Under the pieces are notes generated by a model that was given only the letters and a program-made list of their open reading frames with translations, searched no databases and was not told where the DNA came from. From assembly GCA_015183035.1 (NCBI GenBank), contig JACZZP010000001.1:806001-870000 (forward strand): a stretch of 64,000 nucleotides of DNA, read 5' to 3'. Each line of letters opens with the position of its first letter. The stretch's first letter is position 1. Of this stretch, positions 54,601 to 64,000 are shown one piece after another. The stretch is from Meloidogyne chitwoodi. Taxonomy: Eukaryota > Nematoda > Chromadorea > Rhabditida > Meloidogynidae. The translations under genes and the position numbers were made by a program.

Positions 54601-56097
54601 CCACAACCGCTGCTAGAGCATCCTCCACCACCTCCACTACCACTACTTCCACAACCGGTGCTAGAGCATCCTCCACCACCTCCGCCTCCCCCACTGCTTC
54701 CTTCACTACCACAACTACTTCCTGAACAACCTCCACCAACACTAATTGGTGGCTAAATAAATAAAGGGTCAATTTACATGTATATTATAAACTGACCGCA
54801 GCATATTGTCCTCCGCCACCAGAAGAGCCACTCTCACATCCTCCACTGCTTGAACAACCGCCACCACCACCGCTTGAAGCAATTGCTTAAAATCATAAGC
54901 AAATCAATTAGGTACGACAAAGTACCTGAACTTCCACCACCTTCACAGCCTCCGCTACTGCAACCAGCTCCGTCACCGCTACTAGATCCAATTTGACTAC
55001 CGCCGCTGCTGCATCCTCCTCCTCCGCCACCACTGCATCCTCCGCCTCCGCCACAACCTCCTCCACTTCCACTGCAACCGCCGCCACCTCCACAACCTCC
55101 TCCACCTCCACTGCATCCTCCGCCTCCTCCACAACCTCCACCTCCTCCACTGCAACCTCCGCTGCTTCCGCCACAACTTTCTCCTCCTCCTCCGCCGCCA
55201 CAACCTCCTCCTCCACTGCAACCACCGCTGCTTCCTCCACAACCTCCACTGCTTCCGCCACAACTTTCTCCTACACTGGAACCTCCTCCTCCACCTCCGC
55301 CACAACCTTCTCCTCCTCCACTGCATCCTCCGCCTCCTTCACTGCAACCTCCTCCGCCGCCACAACCGCCGCCTCCTCCACTGCATCCTCCGCCTCCGCC
55401 ACAACCTCCTCCACCTCCACTGCAACCGCCGCCTCCGCCACAACCTCCTCCACCTCCATTGCAACCTCCTCCTCCTCCTCCGCCACAACCGCCGCCTCCT
55501 CCACTGCAACCTCCGCCTCCTCCTCCGCCACAACCGCCGCCTCCTCCACTGCAACCTCCGCCTCCTCCTCCGCCACAACCGCCGCCTCCTCCACTGCAAC
55601 CTCCGCCTCCTCCTCCGCCACAACCGCCGCCTCCTCCACTGCAACCTCCGCCACAGCCTCCTCCACCTCCTCCGCAACCTCCGCCTCCGCCGTCACAACC
55701 TCCACCTCCAGCAGGGCCTATTGCGTTGCCACCACCACAATTAACAATTATAGGGCCTAAATTTTTAAATAATCCATTGATATATTATTTAAATAATTAA
55801 CCTCTTGACCCTCCTCCGCTTCCTCCTCCTCCTCCGCCACCGCAACCACCTCCTCCGCCACCACAACCACCTCCTCCGCCACATGAGCAGACAGGCGGGG
55901 GTGGGGGTGGTGCACAACTTAAAATAAATTTTACAATCTCTTAATAAAATAACTAACCAAGAATTACAACCACCTCCGCCCATACTTCCAAACAAAAATG
56001 CATTATTAAAAGGAAGAGCAAACAGAAGCAAAATCATTGTCAAAGCTTTTCTCTGATGCCATGAAGGCATTGTTGCTGTGTATTTTAATAATAACAT
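51625..56097 (-). CDS. Ground-like (GRL) domain secreted protein, 14 exons
   Basis: Minus-strand exons: 55958-56097, 55802-55917, 54926-55756, 54797-54885, 54506-54752, 54278-54436, 53116-53328, 52928-53056, 52602-52718, 52470-52565, 52344-52424, 51995-52155, 51766-51859, 51625-51707; sum 2556 bp, 851 residues. Signal peptide near the start (LTMILLLFALPFNNAF). Then CAPPPPPPVCSC and a long Gly/Cys region built on GGGGGC and GGGCS units, a Ser/Gly/Cys part and a Pro/Ala/Glu/Gln part. The C-terminal ground-like domain runs from DSKCNNEELRKIMEK through AKNAREHFGSSFDVVCS to DFSYLANTRIFCEHK. GRL proteins are hedgehog-related nematode secreted proteins linked to cuticle and apical matrix. The last intron uses a GC donor. 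The start may be the Met ten codons downstream. Confidence 0.85.
55500..55665. repeat. 45-bp GC-rich minisatellite in the GRL gene
   Basis: CCACTGCAAC recurs at 55501, 55546, 55591 and 55636, an exact 45-bp period that encodes a 15-residue Gly/Cys unit on the minus strand. The surrounding 54.9-55.7 kb is made of related but less regular units. The composition is sharply richer in G+C than the rest of the window. Confidence 0.92.
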
Positions 56098-58795
56098 TTA
56101 ATATGTTGAGGGCAAACTTTTTTGAGTTGCTTGGTAACCTTTAATATTTATAGAATAATTATTGAAGCAACAATTTCTTAAAATAAGATTTTAAGTTAAT
56201 TTTAAAGTTTTGCGTTAGCAAAGTTGCTGAGCAATTTTTATTAAGGCTAAATAAATATATTAAATAAAATTAAAAATATAATTTCTCCCTTTGTTTTGTG
56301 GACTAAAATAATACTAGCGCAACATTATCACACTCTTTTAACCACAATTTGTTCTTCAGATAATATATCTTTAAAAAAGATATATTGTTATTAAAAACTG
56401 TTTTTAACATATCTTTAGATGGGCAATATTATAAAAGCTTTTTTAGGGTGGAGCTTTTTTGGGGGGAGAGAAAAATGGACGAGCTATAATATGTAAAAGG
56501 AATATTCTCTTACAAATGGGCAACACAACTAGCTTTTATTTCTATTTTTGAAAAAATAAGAAGAAAAAAGAAGAAAAGATCCGAGTGAGAAGAAGAAGAA
56601 GCTACCAATTTAATGTTGGGGAGAAAAAAAGAAAAAAAAAGTTGTGTGTTTTTGGGATATATTAAAAAAAATTTGCGTAGCAGAAGGGTTGTTGGGGAAC
56701 GTTGTGTTATTTATCCTTCTTTTATTATTATTTTTTCTCGTCTTTCCTTTTTATATAAATATATCCCATTGCTTGATTGCGAAAAACTTGGTTATAACAA
56801 CTGCGCGCGAGCATTTTTAACTGTCAGATTTATATAAAAGAAGCATTAATTAATCTTTTGCGTCCGTCAATTCCTTCTATGATCATCCTCTAAAGGTTCC
56901 AAGTTTTTTTATTGTTCCCTTAATTTTTATAAAATAACAAAAAAAATTGAGACAATTTTTTTAATCCATAAATTCAAGTGGTGTATAATTAATTATTAAG
57001 GTGATTGAGATATTTTTTTAATGTTTTATTTGTTAAAAAAATAAAGAAAAAAAATAATATTTATAAAAAATAAGAAAAAATTATTAAAGATTTATTTATA
57101 TTTAATTCACAAAATTAAATTTTAATATCAAAATATCGTAAATGTTCTAATAAAATTTACCTTATAAATTAAAAGGGTAAATGTCCAGTTGAATCCCTAC
57201 CTGTCCGCAAAGAGAATTCGCTCTTTCTTTTCTTCTCTTGCATTTATTAGGAGAAGTGCACGCTTATTTTTCCTCTACACTGTAATATGCCTTTTGGCAC
57301 TTGGAAAGAAAGGGATAAAGGGATAAAATAATTAAAATTAATTAATAATAAAGTGAAAAAATATTTTTTTTAAAAGTGATCAAAGATTAATAATCAAAGA
57401 ACATAAATTTGGGACAACATTCTCAAATATATTTTTAGAAGATCAGGTGGATAACAACCTTTTATGTGATTATAATGAAGAGATAAAAACTAGTAAAAGG
57501 ACAAATATTTAGGTAATCCAGTTTCTGTAATATGTCTCTCTGACAGAAAATTCTGAATCTTAATCTATTCCAAAATTCTATCTGTTGAGTATTCGCTTAA
57601 TTAATTTTAATTATTTTATCCCTTTCTTTCCATGTGCCAAAAGGCATATTACAGTGTAGAGGAAAAATAAGCGTGCACTTCTCCTAACGCCATAAATGCA
57701 AGAGAAGAAAAGAAAGAGCGAATTCTCTTTGCGGACAGGTAGGGATTCAACTGGACATTTACCAATTAAAAGCTGTTTGATTTAGATAATACTGGAAAGC
57801 TAAAATATAATTCGGCAAGCTTATATTTTGTGGTAAATTTTGAAATATTTATAATCTGAAACATTCAGTTTTCCATTAAATTACCTAATAATCATATATC
57901 CTTATTTTTTTTTTTTCCAAATTATTTTTCGTTATATTCAAAAAACACTCTCGAATAAATTTAAAATTATTTAATAACAATAAATTAAATATAAGAGAAA
58001 ACATTTATTTTTTAATTTATTTCCATCCCTCACAAATATTATATATAAATAGCTAAAATAAAAAATACAATTATTACTATTATAAATAAGGACGTTGGTT
58101 ACTTTAAGTGTCCTTATAATGGTAGTAGATATTTTTCTATAATTTTTTTTTCAATTTTAAATGAAAATTTACGAACGCTTAAAATCTGAAAAAATTATAA
58201 TAAAATTCAAAAAACTATTAAATGATTTACTAAAACATCAAAGACCTATTTAAAAGAGAAAATATAAAATATCATTTATTTTGGCTATTTTATTTGTTTC
58301 TTTTTTTAAATCTATGAATTCATTAATGAAAAATTATTTATCTTTTGATTATTTAAACTTTTTATATTATTTTGCCCAATACATTTGTTTGAATATTTAA
58401 TGGTTAGATGTTAATCTTTTTTTATAAAATGTCTGGTTTTGGAAATTTTTCCTTTCAGTCCTAATTTTGATGTTTTATAAATAAGTATAAGTTCAAAAAT
58501 TAAAGTTTGCCTTAGTCAGTTAAAATATTTTAGTAAATGAGTAACGCCTTTAATTAATAAATTCCCTTATATATTCTAATAAATACAAATAATCTGCATA
58601 AATTTTCTCATTATTAATTTTTCAAAATATTTAAAGTTAAAAGTTTAACAAATTCTCTTAATTTTATTTTTTTAATTTATAGAATTTTACCTGAATTTAA
58701 ATTTAATTAAGTTTATATACTAATTTTATTTTTATTTAATTAAAGTAATATAATTTTTACATTATTTTTTAGTTTAAAAATTTTAAAAAATAATT
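56098..58795. other. Intergenic, 2.7 kb, GRL promoter side and a Mutator-like MITE
   Basis: Upstream of the GRL gene up to the next F-box gene. Contains the 588-bp inverted-repeat element and otherwise A+T-rich spacer. The plus frame at 56613-56837 is not convincing. Confidence 0.6.
57176..57763. mobile_element. Mutator-like MITE, 588 bp, 9-bp target duplication
   Basis: Left and right arms of about 165 bp are near-perfect inverted copies (GGTAAATGTCCAGTTGAATC at the left end, its complement at the right). The element is flanked by identical AATTAAAAG (57167-57175 and 57764-57772). Long TIRs and a 9-bp duplication point to the MULE superfamily. There is no transposase; the interior (about 57350-57590) is unrelated A+T-rich DNA. 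Confidence 0.92.
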
Positions 58796-59999
58796 ATGGA
58801 ATATATACCAACAGAAATAAAATTGAAAATTTTCAAAAATCTTAATTATACTGAATTGTTTAAAATGAAGCAAATCAATAAATATTTTTATGAATTTATT
58901 AATAAATACCAAGATGAATTGGTTCGTATAAAATTCGAAAGACTCTCCTTTGTAATTTTGTTTTGTTTTGTTTTTTTTATTTAAATTTTTATTAATTAAG
59001 ACGTTTGGAATTGATAAAATATTAAAATTTGAATCAATTTATTTTCCTTTGAGTGATCATCTTCAGAAAAAGGTAATCATTTTATTAAATTTTAATATAT
59101 TTTTGCTCATTTTTTAGTGTCTTTCTGTTTTGGATAAACAAATTCCTGTTTTTACAGTAAATAAAGAAATTTCTGACAAAAATGAATTTTTAATATTTTT
59201 TGTTCCAGGTAATATTAAATAAAAATTTTCTTCTCCTATAAAAATTTTATTTATTTAAATCCTTTAATTAATATATTTATTTAATAGAAAGGACACAGAA
59301 AAAAAAGTTTTCTTTAAAATTGCCATTATTTCCAAATAAAATCGAAGAATTCAAAATCATTCGTTATTGTTTATTGCTATTCTTCCACTGCTGTGTTTTT
59401 GATGTTATTTACTTTAATGATTTTATTTTTAATCCAGAGATGATCAAATTACTTTTTGACAATGAAGAAATTACTAAATTAAAATTTATTTGCCAAAAGG
59501 CTGTTATTACCTTTCATGAAATAGATATTAATATTTGGTATTTTATTTTTGATCGTTTGGTTATTAGAAAACAACTTAAAATAATTCTTAAATCTTGTTT
59601 AACTAAAGAGGAATACTTAAATATTTTAATTAAATTAGTGTCAACCGTAGGTGATAGAATTACTGATGTTGAATTTATATTTGGAAATAATCCAACTAAA
59701 CTCTACAAACTTCTTATAAATGTAAGATGAGTATATTTAATCATCTTTTTATAAATTAAAAATTTTAGAATATGGAAACATCAACAGATTTATCAAAAAT
59801 GGTGAATAAAATTAAATTTGATTGTAGAAACTCACTTTGTTCTAAATTAATTGTCAAAGGTGTTGAAATGAGTGAAAACAACAATACAAAAAAAACTTTT
59901 AATATTACAAATATTCATGACCCAAAAATAAACTTTTTAGTCCAATGCTCATTCCATAAAAGCGATTTTCATTTCTTAAAAATTAATCGATTATATTGA
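58796..59999 (+). CDS. F-box protein, five exons
   Basis: Exons 58796-58951, 59001-59072, 59118-59208, 59288-59721 and 59769-59999, all phases consistent (327 residues). F-box at residues 3-45 (MEYIPTEIKLKIFKNLNYTE, then YFYEFINKY). The family domain follows: FNPEMIKLLFDNEEITKLKF, then WYFIFDRLVI and LYKLLINV. The C-terminal exon reads IKFDCRNSLCSKLIVKGVEM, then ITNIHDPKINFLV. Intact. Same exon plan as the other copies, except that the exon starting at 59118 lacks the MITE intron. Putative SCF adaptor. Confidence 0.82.
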
Positions 60000-60687
60000 A
60001 ATTAATTTGTTTTGTTTATTAAATAAACTTAATTTTTACCAACATTTTTAATCAAACAATTTATTAACAAATAAAAAAGCATTTTAAAGTCTTTAAAATT
60101 TTATTTTCCTAGTTGTAATTTTTAAACACTAATTTTTGTTTTTAGCATTGAAGAAGAGATTGTGAAGGGCAAGGGAAATATTTAAAATATTTTTTATATT
60201 AAAAAGTTTAAATATAAATATCTCTGCTTCGACATCATGTCTTTCAGCTGTTGCCCTTGACTGCTTTATCCTGCCGGTCCGGGGCAGATCTAAAAAATTT
60301 CAGTTATTGATCTTTTGATAAACTAAAATAGAGTAAATGTTTTGTGTTATTCAAAATATATTTTTGGCACAATGTTACAATTATTTATCAATACTAACTG
60401 CAAAATAAAAATTATACTTTAATTAGTTTGTTTATTTTATACATGCATTAAAAAGGCTTTGCCAAAGTAATAATAACAAAGAATTTAGGAAAAATAAAAA
60501 AGAGTATATACAGCTTAAGTATTACCAAAAAATGATTGTAACTCATTTTTTTGTGACTTTACCGGTTACAAAGGAGAATATAACAATTTAATAGATAATT
60601 TATCAATTAAAACAAAAATTTAAATCAAAAAATAAATAAAATTTAATACAACAATAATTCAACCTATTAATATTTTCACTTAGATTA
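60000..60687. other. Intergenic between convergent F-box genes
   Basis: Mostly A+T-rich, except for a compact GC-richer block at about 60140-60295 described separately. Confidence 0.6.
60140..60295. ncRNA. Possible structured RNA (GC-rich island)
   Basis: In otherwise very A+T-rich spacer, 60228-60290 has balanced base use. A hairpin CTGCC-GGTCCGG-GGCAG lies at its 3' side, and AAGGGCAA (about 60166) can pair with TTGCCCTT (about 60253). Such islands often mark non-coding RNA genes in A+T-rich genomes. It fits none of the tRNA, snRNA or spliced-leader sequences I know. Strand undetermined. Confidence 0.25.
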
Positions 60688-61912
60688 TCAATTTAATATT
60701 CGAACAATTTCAATAGATTTAATTAAATTGTTTCTCTTTTTTTTGAAGATCCATAAAATTGAAAACATCATTTTAGAGTTATGAATGTTTGTAATTTTAT
60801 AACATTTTTCTTTATTGTTGTTTTCACTCATTTCATCTCCTTTAATAATTAATTGAGAACGAGGCCATTCTTCACAATAAAATTTAATTTTAACTACCAT
60901 TTTTGATAAATCTGTTGATGTTTCTAGATACTAAAATATTTAAATTAATTTATTTAAATGACTTAATTCTCTTACATTTATAAGATTATTGTAAAGTACA
61001 ACTTTAATATTGTTAGGTCGAGTCAAAATAACTTCAGGAATTCTTTGACCTTCATTTAACAATAATTCTAATAAAATATTTTCTTCTTCTGTTGTTGTTC
61101 GTTGAATTCCTTCGAAGGAAAATGTTATATTAAGAAATTCACTAATAACCAAACAATCGAAATTAAATTTCCAAGCATCAATATTTTGTTTTAGAAAGAA
61201 AATAGAAGCCTTTTGACAATTAAATTTTAATTTCTTAATTTCTTCATTGTCAAAAAGTAATTCAATCATTTTTGGATTAAACATACAATCCCAAATTTTA
61301 ATAAAGCCAAAAACACAACGGAAGATTTGCTCTAGCCAAAAACGAATGATTTTGAATTCCTCGATGTTTTGAGGAAATAAAGGCAATTTCAAATAAAAAT
61401 TCTTTTTATCTGATCCATCTATTAAATAATAAAGATATTAATTTATTGATACATATTTAAATGAGAATTTTATAAAAGTAAAAAATGTTTGTTTACCTTT
61501 AACAAAAGAGAACAAAGGTTCATTTTCAGAAATTGAACCTATCTCTAAAGCAGGTAACTCTCTATTTTTAATAAACACAGGAATTTGTTTATCCATAGCA
61601 GATTGCCACTATAAAACGAGAAAAAAATTAAAATCTAATAAAATTTCATACCTTCTCTTGAAATTTGTTACTCAAAATATCATCGTTTGGAATATCTCTC
61701 ATATGCGAATAAGACAATAAATTAATTCTCCAATTCTCTAAATGTGCATCTGTTATAATATAGAGTGATTCGAATCTTTTTTGAGCCAAACTTCCTTCGT
61801 ATTTATTAATAAAATTATAATAATGTCGACTGGTTTGTTTAATTTTGAACAATTCATCAAAGTTGAGATTTTGCAAAATTTTAAGTTGTATCTCTGCTGG
61901 TAAATATTCCAT
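60688..61912 (-). CDS. F-box protein, four exons
   Basis: Minus exons 61652-61912, 61497-61608, 60976-61418 and 60688-60930: 1059 bp, 352 residues, all phases consistent. F-box at the N-terminus (MEYLPAEIQLKILQNLNFDE). The second exon (WQSAMDKQIPVFIKNREL to SENEPLFSFVK) is unbroken and is the intron-free comparison for the MITE-split exon of the 35-kb gene. The family domain includes FNPKMIELLFDNEEIKKLKF and the closing ITNIHNSKMMF block. Putative SCF adaptor. Confidence 0.82.
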
Positions 61913-63242
61913 AATTTTTTTCTTGAATTTTTAAGCTAAAAATAGAAAAGAGAATATCTAATAAAATACATGGGAATATCAAGGAAAAACTAAGAATGAA
62001 GTCAAGTAGGATTATTTGAGCTTTTTATACTAGACTTTTGGTGATAATAAAGAGATGAATTGTTATTTTAGTCAAAACTCCATTTGTGTCTCTTCAAGTA
62101 TTTTGTAAATTAAATATATTAAATATGCTCTAAAGACACCTTTTTATGTGAAAAAAACATTTTAAATTTAAATAAAAAAATATATAATTTTCAAGATTTG
62201 AATAAAAATAAATTTTTTATATTTTTAAATAAAAAATAATTATTATTTTATTAAGTATGTAAATTTTTATTTTTTTTAAATAAAATCAAATTTTTAATTA
62301 TTATAAAAAATATTTTTAAAAATTTTTAATTTTTTTAAATAAAATCAAATTTTTAATTATTATAAAAAATATTTTTAAAAATTTTTAATTTTTTTAAATA
62401 AAATCAAATTTTTAATTATTATAAAAAATATTTTTAAAAATTTTTAATTATAAAATTAAGTAAAACTAAAGGATTTATAAATATTTGTTTTTAACTACCT
62501 ATTATATTTTACAAATATAATATTTATTTAGGATGGAATTAAATAGAAAAATAAATATTTTCTTTTATATTTCATTTATTGTTATTAAATAATTTTGAAT
62601 TTATTCGAGAGTGTTTTTTTAATATAATGGAAAATAATTTGTTTGACTGAAAAACAGTCTGTCTGTATAATGAGAGTCGACCATATTTAAAATATATTTA
62701 TACTTTGAAAATAGAATTGTCAATTCATACCTTGTTCTTTTTATTTAGGGATTGAGCCTTAATTTTTATTTTTAAAATTATTGTCTTATTGTAAAATATT
62801 CCAAGAGCCCTAACAAGCTAATGTTGAGAATTTTTTAACGACATTTTTCGCTTTCAAAGTTAAGGATCGAAACAAAAAAAAGCAAAATTTTCATTTTTAA
62901 AAAGATTTTACAATTAAAGCTTAAATTAAAACAAAAACAAATTTTTTTAATTTATTTATAAATTATAATCTATATTTTCTACATCTCTCTTCCAATTTAT
63001 AAAAAATCCTTGAGCAATATTTCTAAAAAAAATTTTTTTATTACTTAACTATTAGTATTTTTAAGTTAATAAAAGGTTTTTCCAAAAATAAATTAAATAA
63101 AAAAGTTTTGTACTTTGAGGTTATTCTTGTTAAAGCTGTGGGGGACAGACTGAGATATAATGTGCCATTAAATTTTTAAGACTCAAGTGAACAGAAAAGT
63201 TGTAATCTCAGCACAATATTTTGAACAAACCTTTGAGTAATT
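61913..63242. other. Intergenic, 1.3 kb, one tandem repeat
   Basis: A+T-rich spacer upstream of the F-box gene containing the 59-bp repeat at 62271-62450. No gene seen. Confidence 0.6.
62271..62450. repeat. 59-bp tandem repeat, about three copies
   Basis: AAAATCAAATTTTTAATTAT recurs at 62282, 62341 and 62400 with essentially identical sequence between. Composition is almost pure A/T. Confidence 0.92.
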
Positions 63243-63365
63243 TTATCCTGCACAACACCAAGTAGAACAACTCGTAGTGCAAGGTGCAGGACAGCATGTT
63301 GGTTGTGAATAAACTGAAATAGTACAAAATGCCAAAAATATTAAAATTAAAAATAAGTCTTTCAT
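63243..63365 (-). CDS. Tiny secreted Cys-rich peptide
   Basis: A single-exon frame of 40 codons. Residues 1-20 form a typical signal peptide (MKDLFLILIFLAFCTISVYS). The remaining 20 residues contain six Cys (CCPAPC, then C, then CC) and end in Gly. It resembles the short Cys-rich secreted peptides of parasitic nematodes (antimicrobial- or effector-like) in form only; no family can be named. Confidence 0.6.
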   Translation of the reverse strand: MKDLFLILIFLAFCTISVYSQPTCCPAPCTTSCSTWCCAG

Positions 63366-63801
63366 TTTTATTTTTTGAATTATTTAAAATTTTAGAAATA
63401 TTTATTTATTGATATATTTCTGATAAACTCACAAAGTTTATATACAGTCATATATACAACTATTGTATCCTTTTTTAATTTTTAAGGTAATAAAATGTTA
63501 ACAAATAATATTTAAATATTAACAGAATTTATCTAAAAAATGAAATTTTTATTGATTTTGCAACAATTTTTATATGTGACATTAGAGTTTGAAATTTTTT
63601 AAAATTTTAAGTATATGTTCATATTAAATAATTTCTTGATCATTTTAAAGCTTTTAAATTCTAAATTCTAATTTTGCAAATAAAATTTAATTTAATTTTA
63701 ATTTAAAAAAATATGAGTAAAATAAAAGTACAATTTTAAGATATTATTTTTATTTAATTTTAGAATTTATTTGATTTTTTAATATTTGTTTATTGACACA
63801 T
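63366..63801. other. Intergenic, A+T-rich, no feature
   Basis: Promoter side of the Cys-rich peptide gene and 3' flank of the partial gene at the window edge. Nothing else recognised. Confidence 0.55.
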
Positions 63802-64000
63802 TTAATCATAAAATATCCTGTCTTTAAATTTTATTTCACAAGTTTTATTGCTTTTATTCAAAAGAGAAATTTTTTTTAATTCTTTAAACATTTTATTTAT
63901 TTCGAACGCTTTTCCTCTTTTAATTCGTATATCTATCTTCAGAGCTGAAATATTCTCTTTTAAAATATTTCTTCTAGGATTTACTTTCTGAGGATTTCCT
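63802..64000 (-). CDS. 3' end of an unidentified gene, cut by the window
   Basis: A minus-strand frame of 66 codons runs without a stop from the window edge to a TAA at 63802. It is Lys/Asn-rich with a plausible charged helical pattern (IRIKRGKAFEINKMFKEL) and no recognised motif. Openness in such A/T-rich sequence favours a real terminal exon, but chance is possible. Confidence 0.4.
   Translation of the reverse strand, partial: GNPQKVNPRRNILKENISALKIDIRIKRGKAFEINKMFKELKKISLLNKSNKTCEIKFKDRIFYD

Noticed and set aside
54449..55760. Long open frames rich in Val/Glu, Arg/Trp, Ser/Thr or Gln/Pro on both strands
   Set aside because: They are alternative frames of the GC-rich Gly/Cys repeat of the GRL gene. 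Only the Gly/Cys frame links in phase to the signal peptide and the ground-like domain.

Overview
The window is nuclear DNA from a nematode. Evidence for this: extreme A+T richness; introns of mostly 35-50 bp ending in TTTYAG; two nematode TWK-type two-pore potassium channel genes; a ground-like (GRL) secreted protein; an invertebrate-type lysozyme; and a local family of small F-box genes. The base composition and the F-box family suggest a tylenchid, root-knot-like (Meloidogyne-type) genome; that last step is inference.

Layout. (1) 1-9.3 kb: the 3' part of a BEL/Pao LTR retrotransposon (gag-pol cut by the window start, env-like gene broken by a frameshift, 3' LTR). (2) 9.3-11.5 kb: transposon debris (pogo-like transposase remnant with its terminal repeats, a 77-bp tandem array, a Merlin/IS1016-like transposase fragment). 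(3) 11.7-34.8 kb: an F-box gene split inside an exon by a complete 21.4-kb Maverick/Polinton (12773-34182) with 34-bp perfect terminal inverted repeats and a perfect 6-bp target duplication, GCAGAA. Removing the element and one target copy restores an open frame, so the insertion looks recent. (4) 35.0-36.4 kb: a second F-box gene in which a 130-bp TA-flanked MITE lies almost exactly on an intron that a neighbouring paralogue lacks. (5) 37.5-43.3 kb: two convergent TWK channel genes. (6) 43.3-50.2 kb: sparse region with three MITEs and one unrecognised gene. (7) 50.2-56.1 kb: lysozyme gene and a 14-exon GRL gene whose Gly/Cys-rich middle is GC-rich minisatellite-like DNA. (8) 56.1-64 kb: a Mutator-like MITE with a 9-bp target duplication, two more F-box genes, a tiny Cys-rich secreted peptide gene, and the edge of another gene.

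The Maverick is the centre of interest. It has the standard set: protein-primed DNA polymerase B, integrase with chromodomain, packaging ATPase, Ulp1/adenovirus-type protease, major capsid protein and minor capsid (penton) protein. It also carries cargo not part of the standard set: a stand-alone PAZ-domain protein (the small-RNA 3'-end-binding fold of Argonautes), a NADAR-domain protein (NAD/ADP-ribose chemistry), a TATA-binding-protein homologue, and three small unknown proteins, one rich in CxxC motifs. Most right-half transcription units are preceded by TATATAAG/TATATAAA 31-53 bp from the start codon, so an element-encoded TBP serving dedicated TATA promoters is a coherent hypothesis. PAZ and NADAR would fit countermeasures against, or use of, host small-RNA and ADP-ribosylation pathways. 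Left-half genes are intron-rich, whereas the capsid and assembly genes are intronless.
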